In this document: one piece after another, positions 27,122 through 36,434 of the stretch
How positions within the stretch are numbered: the stretch's first letter is position 1
Layout of the letters: every line of letters begins with the position of its first letter
Source: Streptomyces sp. CC208A
GTDB lineage: Bacteria > Actinomycetota > Actinomycetes > Streptomycetales > Streptomycetaceae
Length of the DNA: 64,000 bases
Assembly: GCF_030010625.1 (NCBI RefSeq)
Contig: NZ_JASCXN010000004.1
Coordinates: 186,001 to 250,000, forward strand
Direction of reading: 5' to 3'
The notes under the pieces: model-generated
Told to the model about the DNA's origin: nothing
The model's input: the letters and a program-made list of their open reading frames with translations, nothing else
Databases searched by the model: none
Position numbers and translations under genes: made by a program

Positions 27122-27247
27122 CTTGTCCCCCTCGACAAAGAAAAATGATTACCGCTATGTTATTGGTGTCGCGCGTCAACTATCCAGTGCCGCACGGCCC
27201 ATGAGTCCGATCAAAGCAGCCCATGCGTCCGATCAAAGGGGAGTGAC
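27122..27247. promoter_or_regulatory. Divergent promoter of the GBL receptor and synthase genes
   Basis: This 126-bp interval is notably A/T-rich near 27138-27170. On the minus strand TTGACG with a plausible -10 lies upstream of the receptor gene. It is where an autoregulatory element would be expected, and ATTACCGCTATGTTATTGG is suggestive, but I see no clean palindrome. Confidence 0.4.
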
Positions 27248-28237
27248 GTGCCGTCGCTTGACCACGACCTCGACGAGACGGCCTTACCGTTCGCGCCGGT
27301 TCCTCAGGCCCTCACCCACAAGCTGAACGCCGCGGAGGTCCTGCTCACCGACTGGCGCCGGACCGCCCCCGACACCTTCGCCGTCCGCGCCCGCTGGCCC
27401 CGGGCGCACGGCTTCTACCTGAACCGCCACGGCCGGCACGACCCCTTGCTGCTGGCCGAGTCCGTGCGGCAGGCGCTGCCCCTGCTGTCGCACGCCGCGT
27501 ACGCCGTACCGATGGGGCACCAACTGCTCTGGCAGGACTTCCGCTGGGAGCTCGACCCGGTGGCGCTGTACGCCGAAGGCCGCGCCGTCGACGTCGAGTT
27601 GAGCGTCGTCTGCGATGACGTGCGGTACCGCCGGGGGCGGGCCGCCGCCATGGTCCTCCGGGCCGAGGCGTACCGGGAGGGCACCTGGCTGGGCCGGGCC
27701 CGTACGCAGTTCACCATCCAGGACCGGGCCATATACGAGCGGCTGCGCGGCGCCTACGCCGACACCGCCCGCGCGGTCGCCCGCGCCCGCCCCGCCCCGC
27801 CGCCCGTCCCGCCCCAGCTGACGGGGCGTTACTGGGGCGAGGACGTCGTGCTGTCGGCGGTGGAGGCGGTGGAGGCGGTGCCGGTGGAGGCGCTGCCGGT
27901 GGGGGCGGTGCACCCGGCAGGGGACGGTGTGGACCGGTGGGGGCTCCGGGTGGACACCTCCCACCCCGTCCTCTTCGACCACCCGGTCGACCACGTCCCC
28001 GGCATGCTCCTCATGGAGGCCGCGCGCCAGGCCGCCCAGGCGGCCGCCCACCCGCGCGCGACCGTCGTCGTGGGCATGGAGACATCCTTCGTCCGCTACG
28101 TGGAACTCGACGCCCCCTGCCGGATCGAGACCCGACCGCTCCCCGACGGCACCGCCGGCCGCCGGCGCGTCCTGGTCACCGCCCTGCAGCACGGCGAGGA
28201 GGTCTTCAGCGACGTCGTCACCCTGGCCGACGCATGA
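27248..28237 (+). CDS. AfsA/ScbA family butyrolactone or butenolide biosynthesis protein
   Basis: 329 aa with two AfsA hot-dog repeats: one around HGFYLNRHGRHDPLLLAESVRQALPLLSHAAYAVPMGHQLLWQDFRW, the other around HPVLFDHPVDHVPGMLLMEAARQAAQAAAHPRATVVVGMETSFVRYVELD. AfsA-type enzymes join a beta-ketoacyl chain to dihydroxyacetone phosphate in making autoregulators. GTG 27248 is the start. Its stop overlaps the ATG of the downstream monooxygenase (ATGA), so the two are coupled, suggesting that the FAD enzyme tailors the signal. Confidence 0.9.
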   Translation: MPSLDHDLDETALPFAPVPQALTHKLNAAEVLLTDWRRTAPDTFAVRARWPRAHGFYLNRHGRHDPLLLAESVRQALPLLSHAAYAVPMGHQLLWQDFRWELDPVALYAEGRAVDVELSVVCDDVRYRRGRAAAMVLRAEAYREGTWLGRARTQFTIQDRAIYERLRGAYADTARAVARARPAPPPVPPQLTGRYWGEDVVLSAVEAVEAVPVEALPVGAVHPAGDGVDRWGLRVDTSHPVLFDHPVDHVPGMLLMEAARQAAQAAAHPRATVVVGMETSFVRYVELDAPCRIETRPLPDGTAGRRRVLVTALQHGEEVFSDVVTLADA

Positions 28238-29234
28238 CGCGGCGCGTCCTGGTCGTCGGCGGCGGCATCAGCGGCCTCGCCACGGCGGTCGCCCTCGGGA
28301 CGAGAGGCCATGAGGTCCTCGTCCTGGAGCAGCGGCCGGTCTTCGCCGGGAGCGCGGCCGGCACCCGGCTGACGCCCCACGACTTCCGGCTCCTCGACCT
28401 GCTCGGCGTCGGGCACGCCGTACGGGAGCGGTCGCTGGCGCTCGACGAGCTCCGGGTCCTGGACGGCTCGACCGGCGCCCTGGTCGCCTCCCTGCCCGGC
28501 CACGCCACGGCCCACCGCCTCGACCTGTACGAACCGCTGCTCGACGCGTGCCACGCGCTGGACGCCGTACGGCTCCGTCCCGGCAGCCGCGTGACCGGCC
28601 GCACCCGGCACGGCGCGACGGTCACGGTGGCCCTCGCGGACGGCCGCGCCGTCACGGGGGACGCGCTCGTCCTCACCGGCGGCGCCCGCCGGCACGACGA
28701 GGGTGTCGAGGGCGGGGAAGGCGGGGACGCGGACACCGTCTACCGGACCGTCGTCCCGATGGAGGCGGTCGCCGAGCGGTGGCAGGAGAGCGCGGCCACG
28801 TGCTGGGTCGGCGAGGACTGGCGGGTCTCGCACTACCCCCTGCCGGACCACCGGTACCTGGGCCTCTCCGCCACCCGGCACCGTGGCGGCGGCCGCGCCG
28901 GCACGGCGGCCGGCCGCGTACGCCCCGAGGACGTCCTCGCCGCGTTCCCGGACGCCGGGCGCGGCGCCCGCGACGTACTGGCGCTGGGCGAGCACTGGCG
29001 GGCCTGGTCCGTACCCGGCCGGCGTACGGCTCCGGTACCGGTCTCGGCCTCGGCACGCGGCCGGGTGGCCCTGGTCGGCGCCACGGCCCACGGGGTGCGC
29101 CGCCTCGGGCGGTCGTGCGTGCACGAGGCGCTGGACGGCGCCGTCGCGCTCGGCGCCGCGTGGGACGCGTCGACGCGCCTCGGCGATCGGACGCCGCCCG
29201 ACCGCCGTTTCCTGCCGACGGGGTACGGAGCGCT

Positions 29235-29238
<4 letters not shown>
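28234..29238 (+). CDS. FAD-dependent monooxygenase / oxidoreductase
   Basis: 334 aa. The N-terminal Rossmann fold RRVLVVGGGISGLATAVALGTRGHEVLVLEQRP has the GxGxxG and the terminal Glu for FAD ribose. A second FAD segment near the C-terminus reads GRVALVGATAHGVRRLGRSCVHEALDGAVALG, in place of the usual GDAAHxxxPxxGxG; the Asp is replaced by Gly-Ala-Thr, a deviation worth noting. Coupled to the AfsA-like gene by an ATGA overlap. Could oxidise a butenolide or cyclitol intermediate; substrate not known. Its TAG overlaps the convergent gene's stop in the palindrome CTAG. Confidence 0.82.
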
Positions 29239-30341
<1,103 letters not shown>

Positions 30342-30348
30342 GGGTGGG

Positions 30349-31242
30349 TCAGCTCCTGTCGGCGTAGGGGGTGTGGGGGGCGCAGGGGGCGTGGGCGCGG
30401 GTGCGTGCGATGTCCCGGGCGAGGCGGCGGACGTCGCCGTCGCGGTAGTCGTTCTCCAGGACCAGGGCCTCGGGGGCGGCGTGCCCCCTGGCCGCGCGGA
30501 GGGCGGCGAGGGCCTCCCACACCCTCCCGTCGCCGTCCCCGAGGCACTCCCGGCCCACGACGCCGCCCGTGCCGTCCTTGAGGTGGATCTGCGGCGCGAT
30601 CCACGCGTGGGTCGCCTCGATCAGCGCCAGTACGTCGACCCCGGCCGCCCGTGGGTTGTACGTGTCCAGGAGCAGGCGGAAGGAGGGCGCCGCCACGTCC
30701 TCCACCAGGGCCAGGGCCTGCCGCGGCCCCAGCGCGTTCTCGTTGGCCAGGAGCAGCCCGCGGGCCTCCGCCTCGCGGGCCGCCCAGGCGAGGAAGGCCG
30801 CGGTACGCCGCAGGTCGCGCGCGTCGCGGACGGCGCTGCGGCGGAAGCTCGGGACGAACGCCAGCGGCGCCCCGAGCGCCAGGGCGGTGTCGAGCACCCG
30901 GACGACGACCCGCCGGGCGCGCAGCGCGTCGCGGCTGCCCGGCGGGGCGGTGAGCCCGATGTCGTTGAGGGTGTTGCCGGACACCGCGAGCGGACGCAGC
31001 CCGTGCCCGGCGCAGGCGTCCCGTACCCGCTCCGGCGTCCCGCCCTCGTCGAGCCGGGGCCCACGACCGGGACCACCGAGGTCGAACTGGAGCCCGTCGA
31101 CCCCCGCCCCGTGCGCCAGCTCGACGGCGTCGAGGGCATCACCCGGCAACCGCCAGTCGGCCAGGCCTACGAGGGAGGACGGACTCGCGGGGGCCGGCGG
31201 GTCGGCCGGCTCCGCCGGGCCGGCGGGTTCCCCCGGGTTCAC
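30349..31242 (-). CDS. Sugar phosphate isomerase/epimerase-like TIM-barrel protein
   Basis: 297 aa of the xylose-isomerase-like/IolE-IolI AP-endonuclease-2 fold. Recognisable blocks include VDGLQFDLGGPGRGPRLDEGG, LAVSGNTLNDIGL, GLLLANENALGP with the metal-ligand Glu, FRLLLDTYNPRA with Asp, and APQIHLKDGTGG with the His-Lys-Asp typical of the family. The GTG start at 31242 overlaps the SDR stop (GTGA), so it is translationally coupled. In this operon it could be the 2-epimerase or another isomerase acting on a C7-cyclitol or its phosphate. Confidence 0.8.
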   Translation of the reverse strand: MNPGEPAGPAEPADPPAPASPSSLVGLADWRLPGDALDAVELAHGAGVDGLQFDLGGPGRGPRLDEGGTPERVRDACAGHGLRPLAVSGNTLNDIGLTAPPGSRDALRARRVVVRVLDTALALGAPLAFVPSFRRSAVRDARDLRRTAAFLAWAAREAEARGLLLANENALGPRQALALVEDVAAPSFRLLLDTYNPRAAGVDVLALIEATHAWIAPQIHLKDGTGGVVGRECLGDGDGRVWEALAALRAARGHAAPEALVLENDYRDGDVRRLARDIARTRAHAPCAPHTPYADRS

Positions 31243-32027
31243 GACCCCGCCCGGGACGAGAGCGTGCGGCTCTGGGAGGCCGGCGTCCGCTCGTGGACCG
31301 GGTGCCACTCCCCCGTGTCCTCGACCACGAGGTGGGCGCCGTGCAGGCCGGCGCCCGCCGTCGCCGCCAGTTCCCGGGCGAGGGGGGCGAAGCTCGCCGG
31401 CGCCATGTAGCCGCTGTAGTCGAAGCCGTCCGGGCGCCTGCGCCGTATGCCCGGGGTGTCGACCATGCCGGCCGGGAGGGCCTGGACGACGCGTACCGTC
31501 TCCCTGCCGGACGTCTCGGCCGTCTCCTCCTGCGCGAGGGAGTCGAGCAGGGCCGCGCCGGCCGCCTTGGTCGCGGCGTAACCGGACCGTCCGGGGCCCG
31601 CGTTGTAGACGACCTCGGACGAGACGCCGAGGAAGACGCCGGGGGCGTCGCCCCGGCGGAGCGCGCCGACCGCCTGACGGAGGGTCGACCACAGGCCGTG
31701 CAGGTTGACGTCGACCTGGCGGCGCCACTCCGCCTCTGTGACCTCGTCGAAGAGGGCGCGCCGGTCCCCGTAGTGGACCGCCGAGTAGCAGACGGCGTGC
31801 AGCGGGTCGGCGGTGGCGGCGGCCAGGCTCTCGGCGATCCGGCCGGGGTCCGTGAGGTCGGTCGCCAGCCACCGGAGGCGGTCGGCGCCGGCCCCCGCAG
31901 GGGCGGAGCGGCTGAGCACGAGGACGTCGAGACCGGCGTCGGCCCAGGCGTCCGCGACGCCGCGGCCGATGCCCGTCGATCCGCCGACCACCAGGGCGCG
32001 GCGCCGGTTGCGTACAGGGGGTGTCAC
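31239..32027 (-). CDS. Short-chain dehydrogenase/reductase
   Basis: 262 aa. The dinucleotide-binding motif is GGSTGIGRG. DLTD follows beta-4. The catalytic Ser is in VSSEVVYN and the catalytic pair is GYAATKAAG (Tyr-x3-Lys). The SAVHYG block stands for the usual NNAG and is atypical. The GTG start at 32027 and its ribosome-binding site are supplied by a 17-bp direct repeat of the end of the previous gene. Likely a cyclitol oxidoreductase in the same pathway as its neighbours. Confidence 0.85.
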   Translation of the reverse strand: MTPPVRNRRRALVVGGSTGIGRGVADAWADAGLDVLVLSRSAPAGAGADRLRWLATDLTDPGRIAESLAAATADPLHAVCYSAVHYGDRRALFDEVTEAEWRRQVDVNLHGLWSTLRQAVGALRRGDAPGVFLGVSSEVVYNAGPGRSGYAATKAAGAALLDSLAQEETAETSGRETVRVVQALPAGMVDTPGIRRRRPDGFDYSGYMAPASFAPLARELAATAGAGLHGAHLVVEDTGEWHPVHERTPASQSRTLSSRAGS

Positions 32028-32057
32028 TGGCTCTCCTCGGTCACTGGCTCTCCTTGG
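32024..32057. repeat. 17-bp tandem repeat spanning the MDR stop and SDR start
   Basis: TCACTGGCTCTCCTCGG (32024-32040) is followed at once by TCACTGGCTCTCCTTGG (32041-32057). On the minus strand each unit carries GGAGAGCCA followed by GTGA. One copy is the end of the upstream dehydrogenase gene and the other the ribosome-binding site and start of the SDR. Confidence 0.9.
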
Positions 32058-33183
32058 GTGGGACCGGTACGGGGGCGAACCGCACCGCGAGCTTGACCAG
32101 CCGGTCTCCGTCGACCGTGCGACTGCCGCCGGCCGACAGGCGGTTCAGGATCGGGACGGCTTCCCGGGGCCCGACGACGTGCGTCACGAGGTCGCGGTAC
32201 GCCGCCGGGTCCCGGCACAACTCGGCCGCGGCCTCGGCGAGATGGCCGTTGGCCACACCCCGGTGACCCGTCAGCCGTACGCGACGGCCCTCGGCGGTGG
32301 TCACCCGGGCGAACGCGCCCGGCACCGGCCGGCCCGCGCAGTTCGCGGCCCGGACGGCGGCCAGGTCGACTCCGGGCAGCAGCGCGGTCGCCGCGCCCGG
32401 CGGGAGGCCGCCGAACAGGTCCACGGTCAGGTCGTCGCCGCCCAGGCGCAGCGCCGACTCCAGCGCGGCCAGGGTGCCGTCCCGGGGGGTGGCGAGCAGG
32501 GCGGCCACCGGTCCTTCCCCGAGCGCGGGCGGGGGGCCGGGCCGCAGCGGCTCCACGCCGGGGACCGGGTGCCGGATGCTCCACCGCAGTCCCTCGTCGG
32601 TGTGGTGGACGAGGAGGACGCGGACGCCGTCGCCGAGCAGGCGGCGGGCGGCGCGTACGGCGAGATGGCCGATGGTGCCGTCGCCGTACACCACCAGGGT
32701 GCGGGGGCGCGCCGTCGCCAGCAGGCCGAGGGCGTACCGTACGGCGGCCAGCGGCTCGATCAGCGTGCCGGGCACGGGGTCGGGGAGCCGGTCCAGGGGG
32801 ACGACGAGGCCGCCCCGTACCGCCGTCGCGGGGATGCGGGTGCGTTCCTGGAGCAGGCCGTCGACGTTGTGCCCGAGCAGGAAGGACGGGTCGGTCCGGT
32901 GCGTCGGGTTGATCACGACGGGGGTGCCCGGCCGGGCCAGGGCCTCCGGTACGCCGGGCCCTGCGGCGACGACGCGGGCGATGCCCTCGTGGCCGATGAC
33001 CGGCGCCGGGTCGTCGCGCAGCCCGCGCAGCATCTGGAGGTCCGTCCCGCACACGCCCGCCACCTGCGTGGCCACCAGCAGTTCGCCCGGTGCGGGCGGC
33101 GGGGTGGGGCGCGGGCGCAGGGCGAGTCGGCCCGCTTCCCGTACGAGCGCCCGGTGGGTGGGGATGTCCGCCGGGGCCGTCAT
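32041..33183 (-). CDS. Medium-chain dehydrogenase (alcohol/sorbitol dehydrogenase-like)
   Basis: 380 aa. The MDR catalytic zinc site is suggested by GVCGTDLQMLRG and IGHEGIARVV; the Rossmann fold is TLVVYGDGTIGHLAVRAARRLLG. The NCAGRP segment and the PTHRTDPSFLLGHNVDG loop replace the standard structural-zinc lobe. The ATG at 33183 overlaps the kinase stop (ATGA). Sits between kinase and SDR in the cyclitol operon, comparable in role to the dehydrogenases of the acarbose pathway, though orthology is not claimed. Confidence 0.8.
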   Translation of the reverse strand: MTAPADIPTHRALVREAGRLALRPRPTPPPAPGELLVATQVAGVCGTDLQMLRGLRDDPAPVIGHEGIARVVAAGPGVPEALARPGTPVVINPTHRTDPSFLLGHNVDGLLQERTRIPATAVRGGLVVPLDRLPDPVPGTLIEPLAAVRYALGLLATARPRTLVVYGDGTIGHLAVRAARRLLGDGVRVLLVHHTDEGLRWSIRHPVPGVEPLRPGPPPALGEGPVAALLATPRDGTLAALESALRLGGDDLTVDLFGGLPPGAATALLPGVDLAAVRAANCAGRPVPGAFARVTTAEGRRVRLTGHRGVANGHLAEAAAELCRDPAAYRDLVTHVVGPREAVPILNRLSAGGSRTVDGDRLVKLAVRFAPVPVPPKESQ

Positions 33184-34274
33184 GCCGGCACTCCGGCACA
33201 CGCCGCGATCCCCGCCCCCGCGAGGCTGTCGGCCTCCCCGGGACGACTGACGGTGATGCGCCGCTCCCACCAGCCGGGGGTGCGTTCGCCGGTCAGGTAC
33301 AGCCCCTGACGCGTGAGGTGGCCGAGGAGGGCCGCCCGGTAGTGGTGGCCGAGCCCGTGGACGACACCGCCGGTCAGGACCGCCTCGTCGATCTCGGGGT
33401 CGAGGCAGAACGCGGTGCGCAGGACGTCGGCGACGGGGGCGGTGACGGCGTCGAGAAGCTCGACGGCGAGATCGCCCCGGCTCTCCCGCTCGTCCTGCCG
33501 GCCCCGGCCCTCCCGCTCGCCCCGGCCCTCCGACTCGTCCCGCTCGTCCAGCGCCCGGCGCAGCGCGGTCTCGAAGTCCAGGCCGTCCGCCGTCAGTTTC
33601 CCGAGCCGGGACGCCGACCAGCGGGCCGGTTCCCGGCGCCGCAGGACGTCGGCCATCCGGGCGATGCCGGGGCCGGAGGAGTACGCGGCCAGGTGGCGCG
33701 GCCTCCCGCAGTCGCAGTCCAGTCCGACCGGGCGGCCGGCCAGCTCGGCGTGGGCCGGCAGGTGGCCGATCTCGCCCTGCAGCCCGTGGTCGTCCACCGG
33801 GATCAGGCCGCGGCGCCGGTCGATCACCCGGCAGGCGATGCCCGAACTGATCGTGGCAAGGAGCACTTTGCGGTGGCCGGCGCGGCCGGGGTCGGCGGCG
33901 GCGTGCAGCAGGGCGGCGGTCACGTCGTTGACGATGTGCCACTGGACGTCGGGCCGCCGGGCCGTCAGCGCGGCCCGGAGGTCGTACGGCTCGTCGTGCC
34001 CGCCCCACAGGGGCGCCGACGCGTAGACGGTGCCCGAGCGGTGGTCGAGCGCGGCTCCGAAGGAGATGCCGACCACCGGGTCCGGTGTCTCGGGCACGGC
34101 GTCGCACAGTTCCCGGACCATCATGGCCCGCAGTTCGCGGACGTCGGCTCCGGGGAAGCGGCGGAAGCTGGGCGAGGGGCGGGAGGTGCGGGCACGCAGC
34201 TCCCCCTCCCGTAACCACCAGGCCTGGCGGATGGACGTGCCGCCCACGTCGAAGACGGTGACGGCCGCGCTCAT
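33180..34274 (-). CDS. ROK-like sugar/cyclitol kinase
   Basis: 364-aa ASKHA-fold kinase. Phosphate-1 motif FDVGGTSIR lies at the N-terminus, a second phosphate motif is around LATISSGIACRVI, and EIGHLP marks the substrate loop. DCDCGRPRHLAAYSSG stands for the ROK zinc motif CxCGxxGCxE but lacks the last Cys. VLTGGVVHGLG is the adenosine motif. A charged insert rich in Glu and Arg lies near residue 250. ATG 34274 overlaps the cyclase stop (ATGA). Kinases of this family phosphorylate 2-epi-5-epi-valiolone or valienone in acarbose and validamycin pathways, which makes a C7-cyclitol the obvious substrate. Confidence 0.82.
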   Translation of the reverse strand: MSAAVTVFDVGGTSIRQAWWLREGELRARTSRPSPSFRRFPGADVRELRAMMVRELCDAVPETPDPVVGISFGAALDHRSGTVYASAPLWGGHDEPYDLRAALTARRPDVQWHIVNDVTAALLHAAADPGRAGHRKVLLATISSGIACRVIDRRRGLIPVDDHGLQGEIGHLPAHAELAGRPVGLDCDCGRPRHLAAYSSGPGIARMADVLRRREPARWSASRLGKLTADGLDFETALRRALDERDESEGRGEREGRGRQDERESRGDLAVELLDAVTAPVADVLRTAFCLDPEIDEAVLTGGVVHGLGHHYRAALLGHLTRQGLYLTGERTPGWWERRITVSRPGEADSLAGAGIAACAGVPA

Positions 34275-35590
34275 ATCGCGGCGCCGGCGAGGGCGGTGCC
34301 GGGGGCACCGGCACCGGCGGGCACGGCCTCCGCGTCGGCGTCCTCCGCACCGGCGGCCTCCGCACCGGCCGCTTCCGCACCGGCCGCTTCCGCGTCGGCG
34401 GCGGCCTTCCAGGAGGCGACGAACTCCAGCGCCCGGCCGAGCTCTTCCGGCGCGAGGTCGTTGGCGAAGACGACGGAGCCGATGCCCCGCGTGAGCGGGA
34501 CGCGCTGGAGCCCGTCGCGGTGCTTGACCGCGTCCGCGAGCGCCTCTTCGAGCAGCTCCCGCGTGAAGACCGGGTGCGCGATGGGCAGGCCGAAGCCCCG
34601 GATCAGCCGCAGCGCCCGGTCGGTGTCGTGCTCGGAGAGGTGGCCGCGCAGGTGCGCGAGGGCCAGGCAGATGGCCATGTCGACGGCGACGGCCTCGCCG
34701 TGCAACAGCGGCGGGTCGGCCCGCAGTTCCAGGGACGGGCTGAAGGTGTGGCCGTAGTCGACGGACCGTTCGAGGACCTGCTCCCACAGGTTGGGCTCCA
34801 GCTCGTCCAGCATGCCGGAGATCGCCCGGGACAGCACCTCGCTGACCGCCGAGCCGCAGCCGGCCAGGGTGTCGGGGGTGATGGTGCCGACCGTCGCCTC
34901 CAGGAGCTCGAAGAGGGCGGCGTCCTTGACCAGCGCCATCTTGATGATCTCGGCCATGCCGTTGGCGACGTGGCGCTCGTCGATGGTGCGCAGGAAGTGC
35001 GGGTCGATCAGGGCGAGTTCGGGCGCGAAGTAGGAGCCGAGGCGGTTCTTGTGGTGGCCGTAGTTGATCCCGGTCTTGACCCCGATCCCGGCGTCGATCT
35101 GGCCGACGAGCGTGGTGGGGACGCGGACGTACGGGACGCCCCGGCGGTACATGCTCGCCGCGAAGCCGACGACGTCGAGCACGACGCCTCCGCCGATGGC
35201 GATCACCTTCTCGGCGCGGCGCAGGATGCCCATGCGCGACATGGCCTCGGTGACGCGCACGGCCTGCTCCAGGTACTTGGCGTCCTCGTCGCCCTGGACG
35301 ATCTGCCAGGTCGCCTCGATCGCCCAGTGGTCGAAGTACGCGGCGAACCGCTCCCGGTAGAGGCGGTCGACCGCGGCGTCGATCACCACGAGGGCCCGGA
35401 AGGGGCGCCCGTGGCCGCCGCCGCAGGCGCGGGCGAGGGTGGGGTTCTCCGGGTCCAGCAGGCCGCGCACCATGCTGACGGCGTAGGCGACGGGCTGTTT
35501 CGCCCGCACGTTCCAGTGCAGGCCGGGCGGCTTGGGGAGATCGGCGATCGCGGACAGGCCGGCGGGGCGGGAGGTGGCGGTACCGGACAT
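34271..35590 (-). CDS. Sedoheptulose 7-phosphate cyclase (2-epi-5-epi-valiolone synthase-like)
   Basis: 439-aa dehydroquinate-synthase-fold enzyme. NAD-binding: KVIAIGGGVVLDVVGFAASMYRRGVPYVRVPTTLVGQIDAGIGVKTGIN. Metal ligands: Glu in NGMAEIIKMALVKD, His in SVDYGHTFSPSLE, His in LLHGEAVAVDM. RRGxPxxRVPTTL, KNRLGSY and LEPNLWE match C7-cyclitol synthases (AcbC, ValA) much better than AroB or 2-deoxy-scyllo-inosose synthase. It cyclises sedoheptulose 7-phosphate; EEVS and EVS activities cannot be separated by eye. ATG 35590 follows GGAGG at 7 nt. The C-terminus carries an Ala/Glu repeat (AAGAEAAGAEAAGAE). First gene of the operon. Confidence 0.88.
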   Translation of the reverse strand: MSGTATSRPAGLSAIADLPKPPGLHWNVRAKQPVAYAVSMVRGLLDPENPTLARACGGGHGRPFRALVVIDAAVDRLYRERFAAYFDHWAIEATWQIVQGDEDAKYLEQAVRVTEAMSRMGILRRAEKVIAIGGGVVLDVVGFAASMYRRGVPYVRVPTTLVGQIDAGIGVKTGINYGHHKNRLGSYFAPELALIDPHFLRTIDERHVANGMAEIIKMALVKDAALFELLEATVGTITPDTLAGCGSAVSEVLSRAISGMLDELEPNLWEQVLERSVDYGHTFSPSLELRADPPLLHGEAVAVDMAICLALAHLRGHLSEHDTDRALRLIRGFGLPIAHPVFTRELLEEALADAVKHRDGLQRVPLTRGIGSVVFANDLAPEELGRALEFVASWKAAADAEAAGAEAAGAEAAGAEDADAEAVPAGAGAPGTALAGAAI

Positions 35591-35667
35591 GGCGGGGCCT
35601 CCAAGGGTGCCATCGAACTCGGGTTCGTCACTCGCATGCATAGAGCAGTGACTGTGGGCACTATACA

Positions 35668-35681
35668 TACATTCAAATGCA
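35668..35681. promoter_or_regulatory. MarR-type operator candidate upstream of the cyclitol operon
   Basis: TACATTCAAATGCA matches 11 of 14 positions of the reverse complement of the palindrome upstream of the MFS gene (36366-36379). It lies 78 bp before the cyclase ATG in a local A/T-rich stretch; GCATGCA also occurs at 35634-35640 and 35679-35685. Confidence 0.5.
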
Positions 35682-35781
35682 TGCAACTAGCCACAGGAAT
35701 ACGCCTGCGTCACAGCCTGCGAGAACGACCCGGGAGAACAGCCCGGGAGAACGGGCCCGCGAACGGGGGAAGCGGCGCGGC

Positions 35782-36252
35782 TCACTCCACGGGAAGCACC
35801 GGCACGTACCGCAGCCGGGCGACGAGCGAGGCCGTGGCGTCGTTCAGCGCGGCCGCGTCGAGGACCTCGGCCAGCGCTCCCCGCAGGGTCTGGCGTGCCG
35901 CGCCGGCGAGCCGCCGGCCCTCCTCGGTGATCTCCACGTCCACACCGCGCCCGTCGCCCACGGCGCTGCGGCGCTCCACCCACCCGGCATCCTCGAGCCG
36001 GGCGACCGCGCGGCTGACGGACGGCTGGTTGCTCCCCACCGCCTTGACGAGGTCCGAGATCCGCAGCGTGCCGTCCCGCCGCTCCGCCAGCGAGAGCAGG
36101 AGCATCAGTTCGCTCACGGAGACCCCGTGGCCACGGGTCAGCCGCTTGCCGGCGGTCGAGTTGACCTGCTCCATCAGGCGCGAGAGCTGCCGCCACAGGG
36201 CGATCTCGTCCACCCCGCCCGCCGCCCGCTGCGCCGGTCCCCAAGTCTCCAT
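35782..36252 (-). CDS. MarR family transcriptional regulator
   Basis: 156 aa. Winged helix: LMLLLSLAERRDGTLRISDLVKAVGSNQPSVSRAVARLEDAGWVERRSAVGDGRGVDVEITEEG. Located between the cyclitol operon and the divergent MFS gene and transcribed towards the operon. Similar palindromic motifs upstream of both flanking transcription units suggest that it controls both. A ligand, perhaps the cyclitol product, would relieve repression. Confidence 0.88.
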   Translation of the reverse strand: METWGPAQRAAGGVDEIALWRQLSRLMEQVNSTAGKRLTRGHGVSVSELMLLLSLAERRDGTLRISDLVKAVGSNQPSVSRAVARLEDAGWVERRSAVGDGRGVDVEITEEGRRLAGAARQTLRGALAEVLDAAALNDATASLVARLRYVPVLPVE

Positions 36253-36364
36253 TGACGCGGCCCTTCGCTGTGTCCTTCGAACGATCCGTTCACCCGCCTG
36301 TCACGCCGCCCAGCGTAACTCCTTGTGACGGTGGGCCACACCCGTCCGTTCGTCCGCGATTTAC

Positions 36365-36380
36365 ATGCAATCGAATGCAT
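36365..36380. promoter_or_regulatory. MarR operator candidate upstream of the MFS gene
   Basis: ATGCAATCGAATGCAT is a near-perfect palindrome, with two mismatches around the TCGA core. It sits in the divergent MarR/MFS promoter, 55 bp before the MFS start codon. Confidence 0.62.
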
Positions 36381-36434
36381 CTTTAAGATGAGCTCCAGTC
36401 GTGAAGGCCCAGCCCCTACGAAAGGCCCGTCGCC

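Noticed and set aside
24747..27179. An 810-aa fusion of a TetR regulator with the acyl-CoA synthetase
   Set aside because: The N-terminal part is the out-of-frame shadow of the ScbR-like gene. The ligase has its own GTG with a good ribosome-binding site at 26441.
27122..27247. A classical GBL autoregulatory element with clean inverted repeats
   Set aside because: The A/T-rich segment is suggestive, but no palindrome of the expected length and symmetry is present, so only a promoter region is reported.
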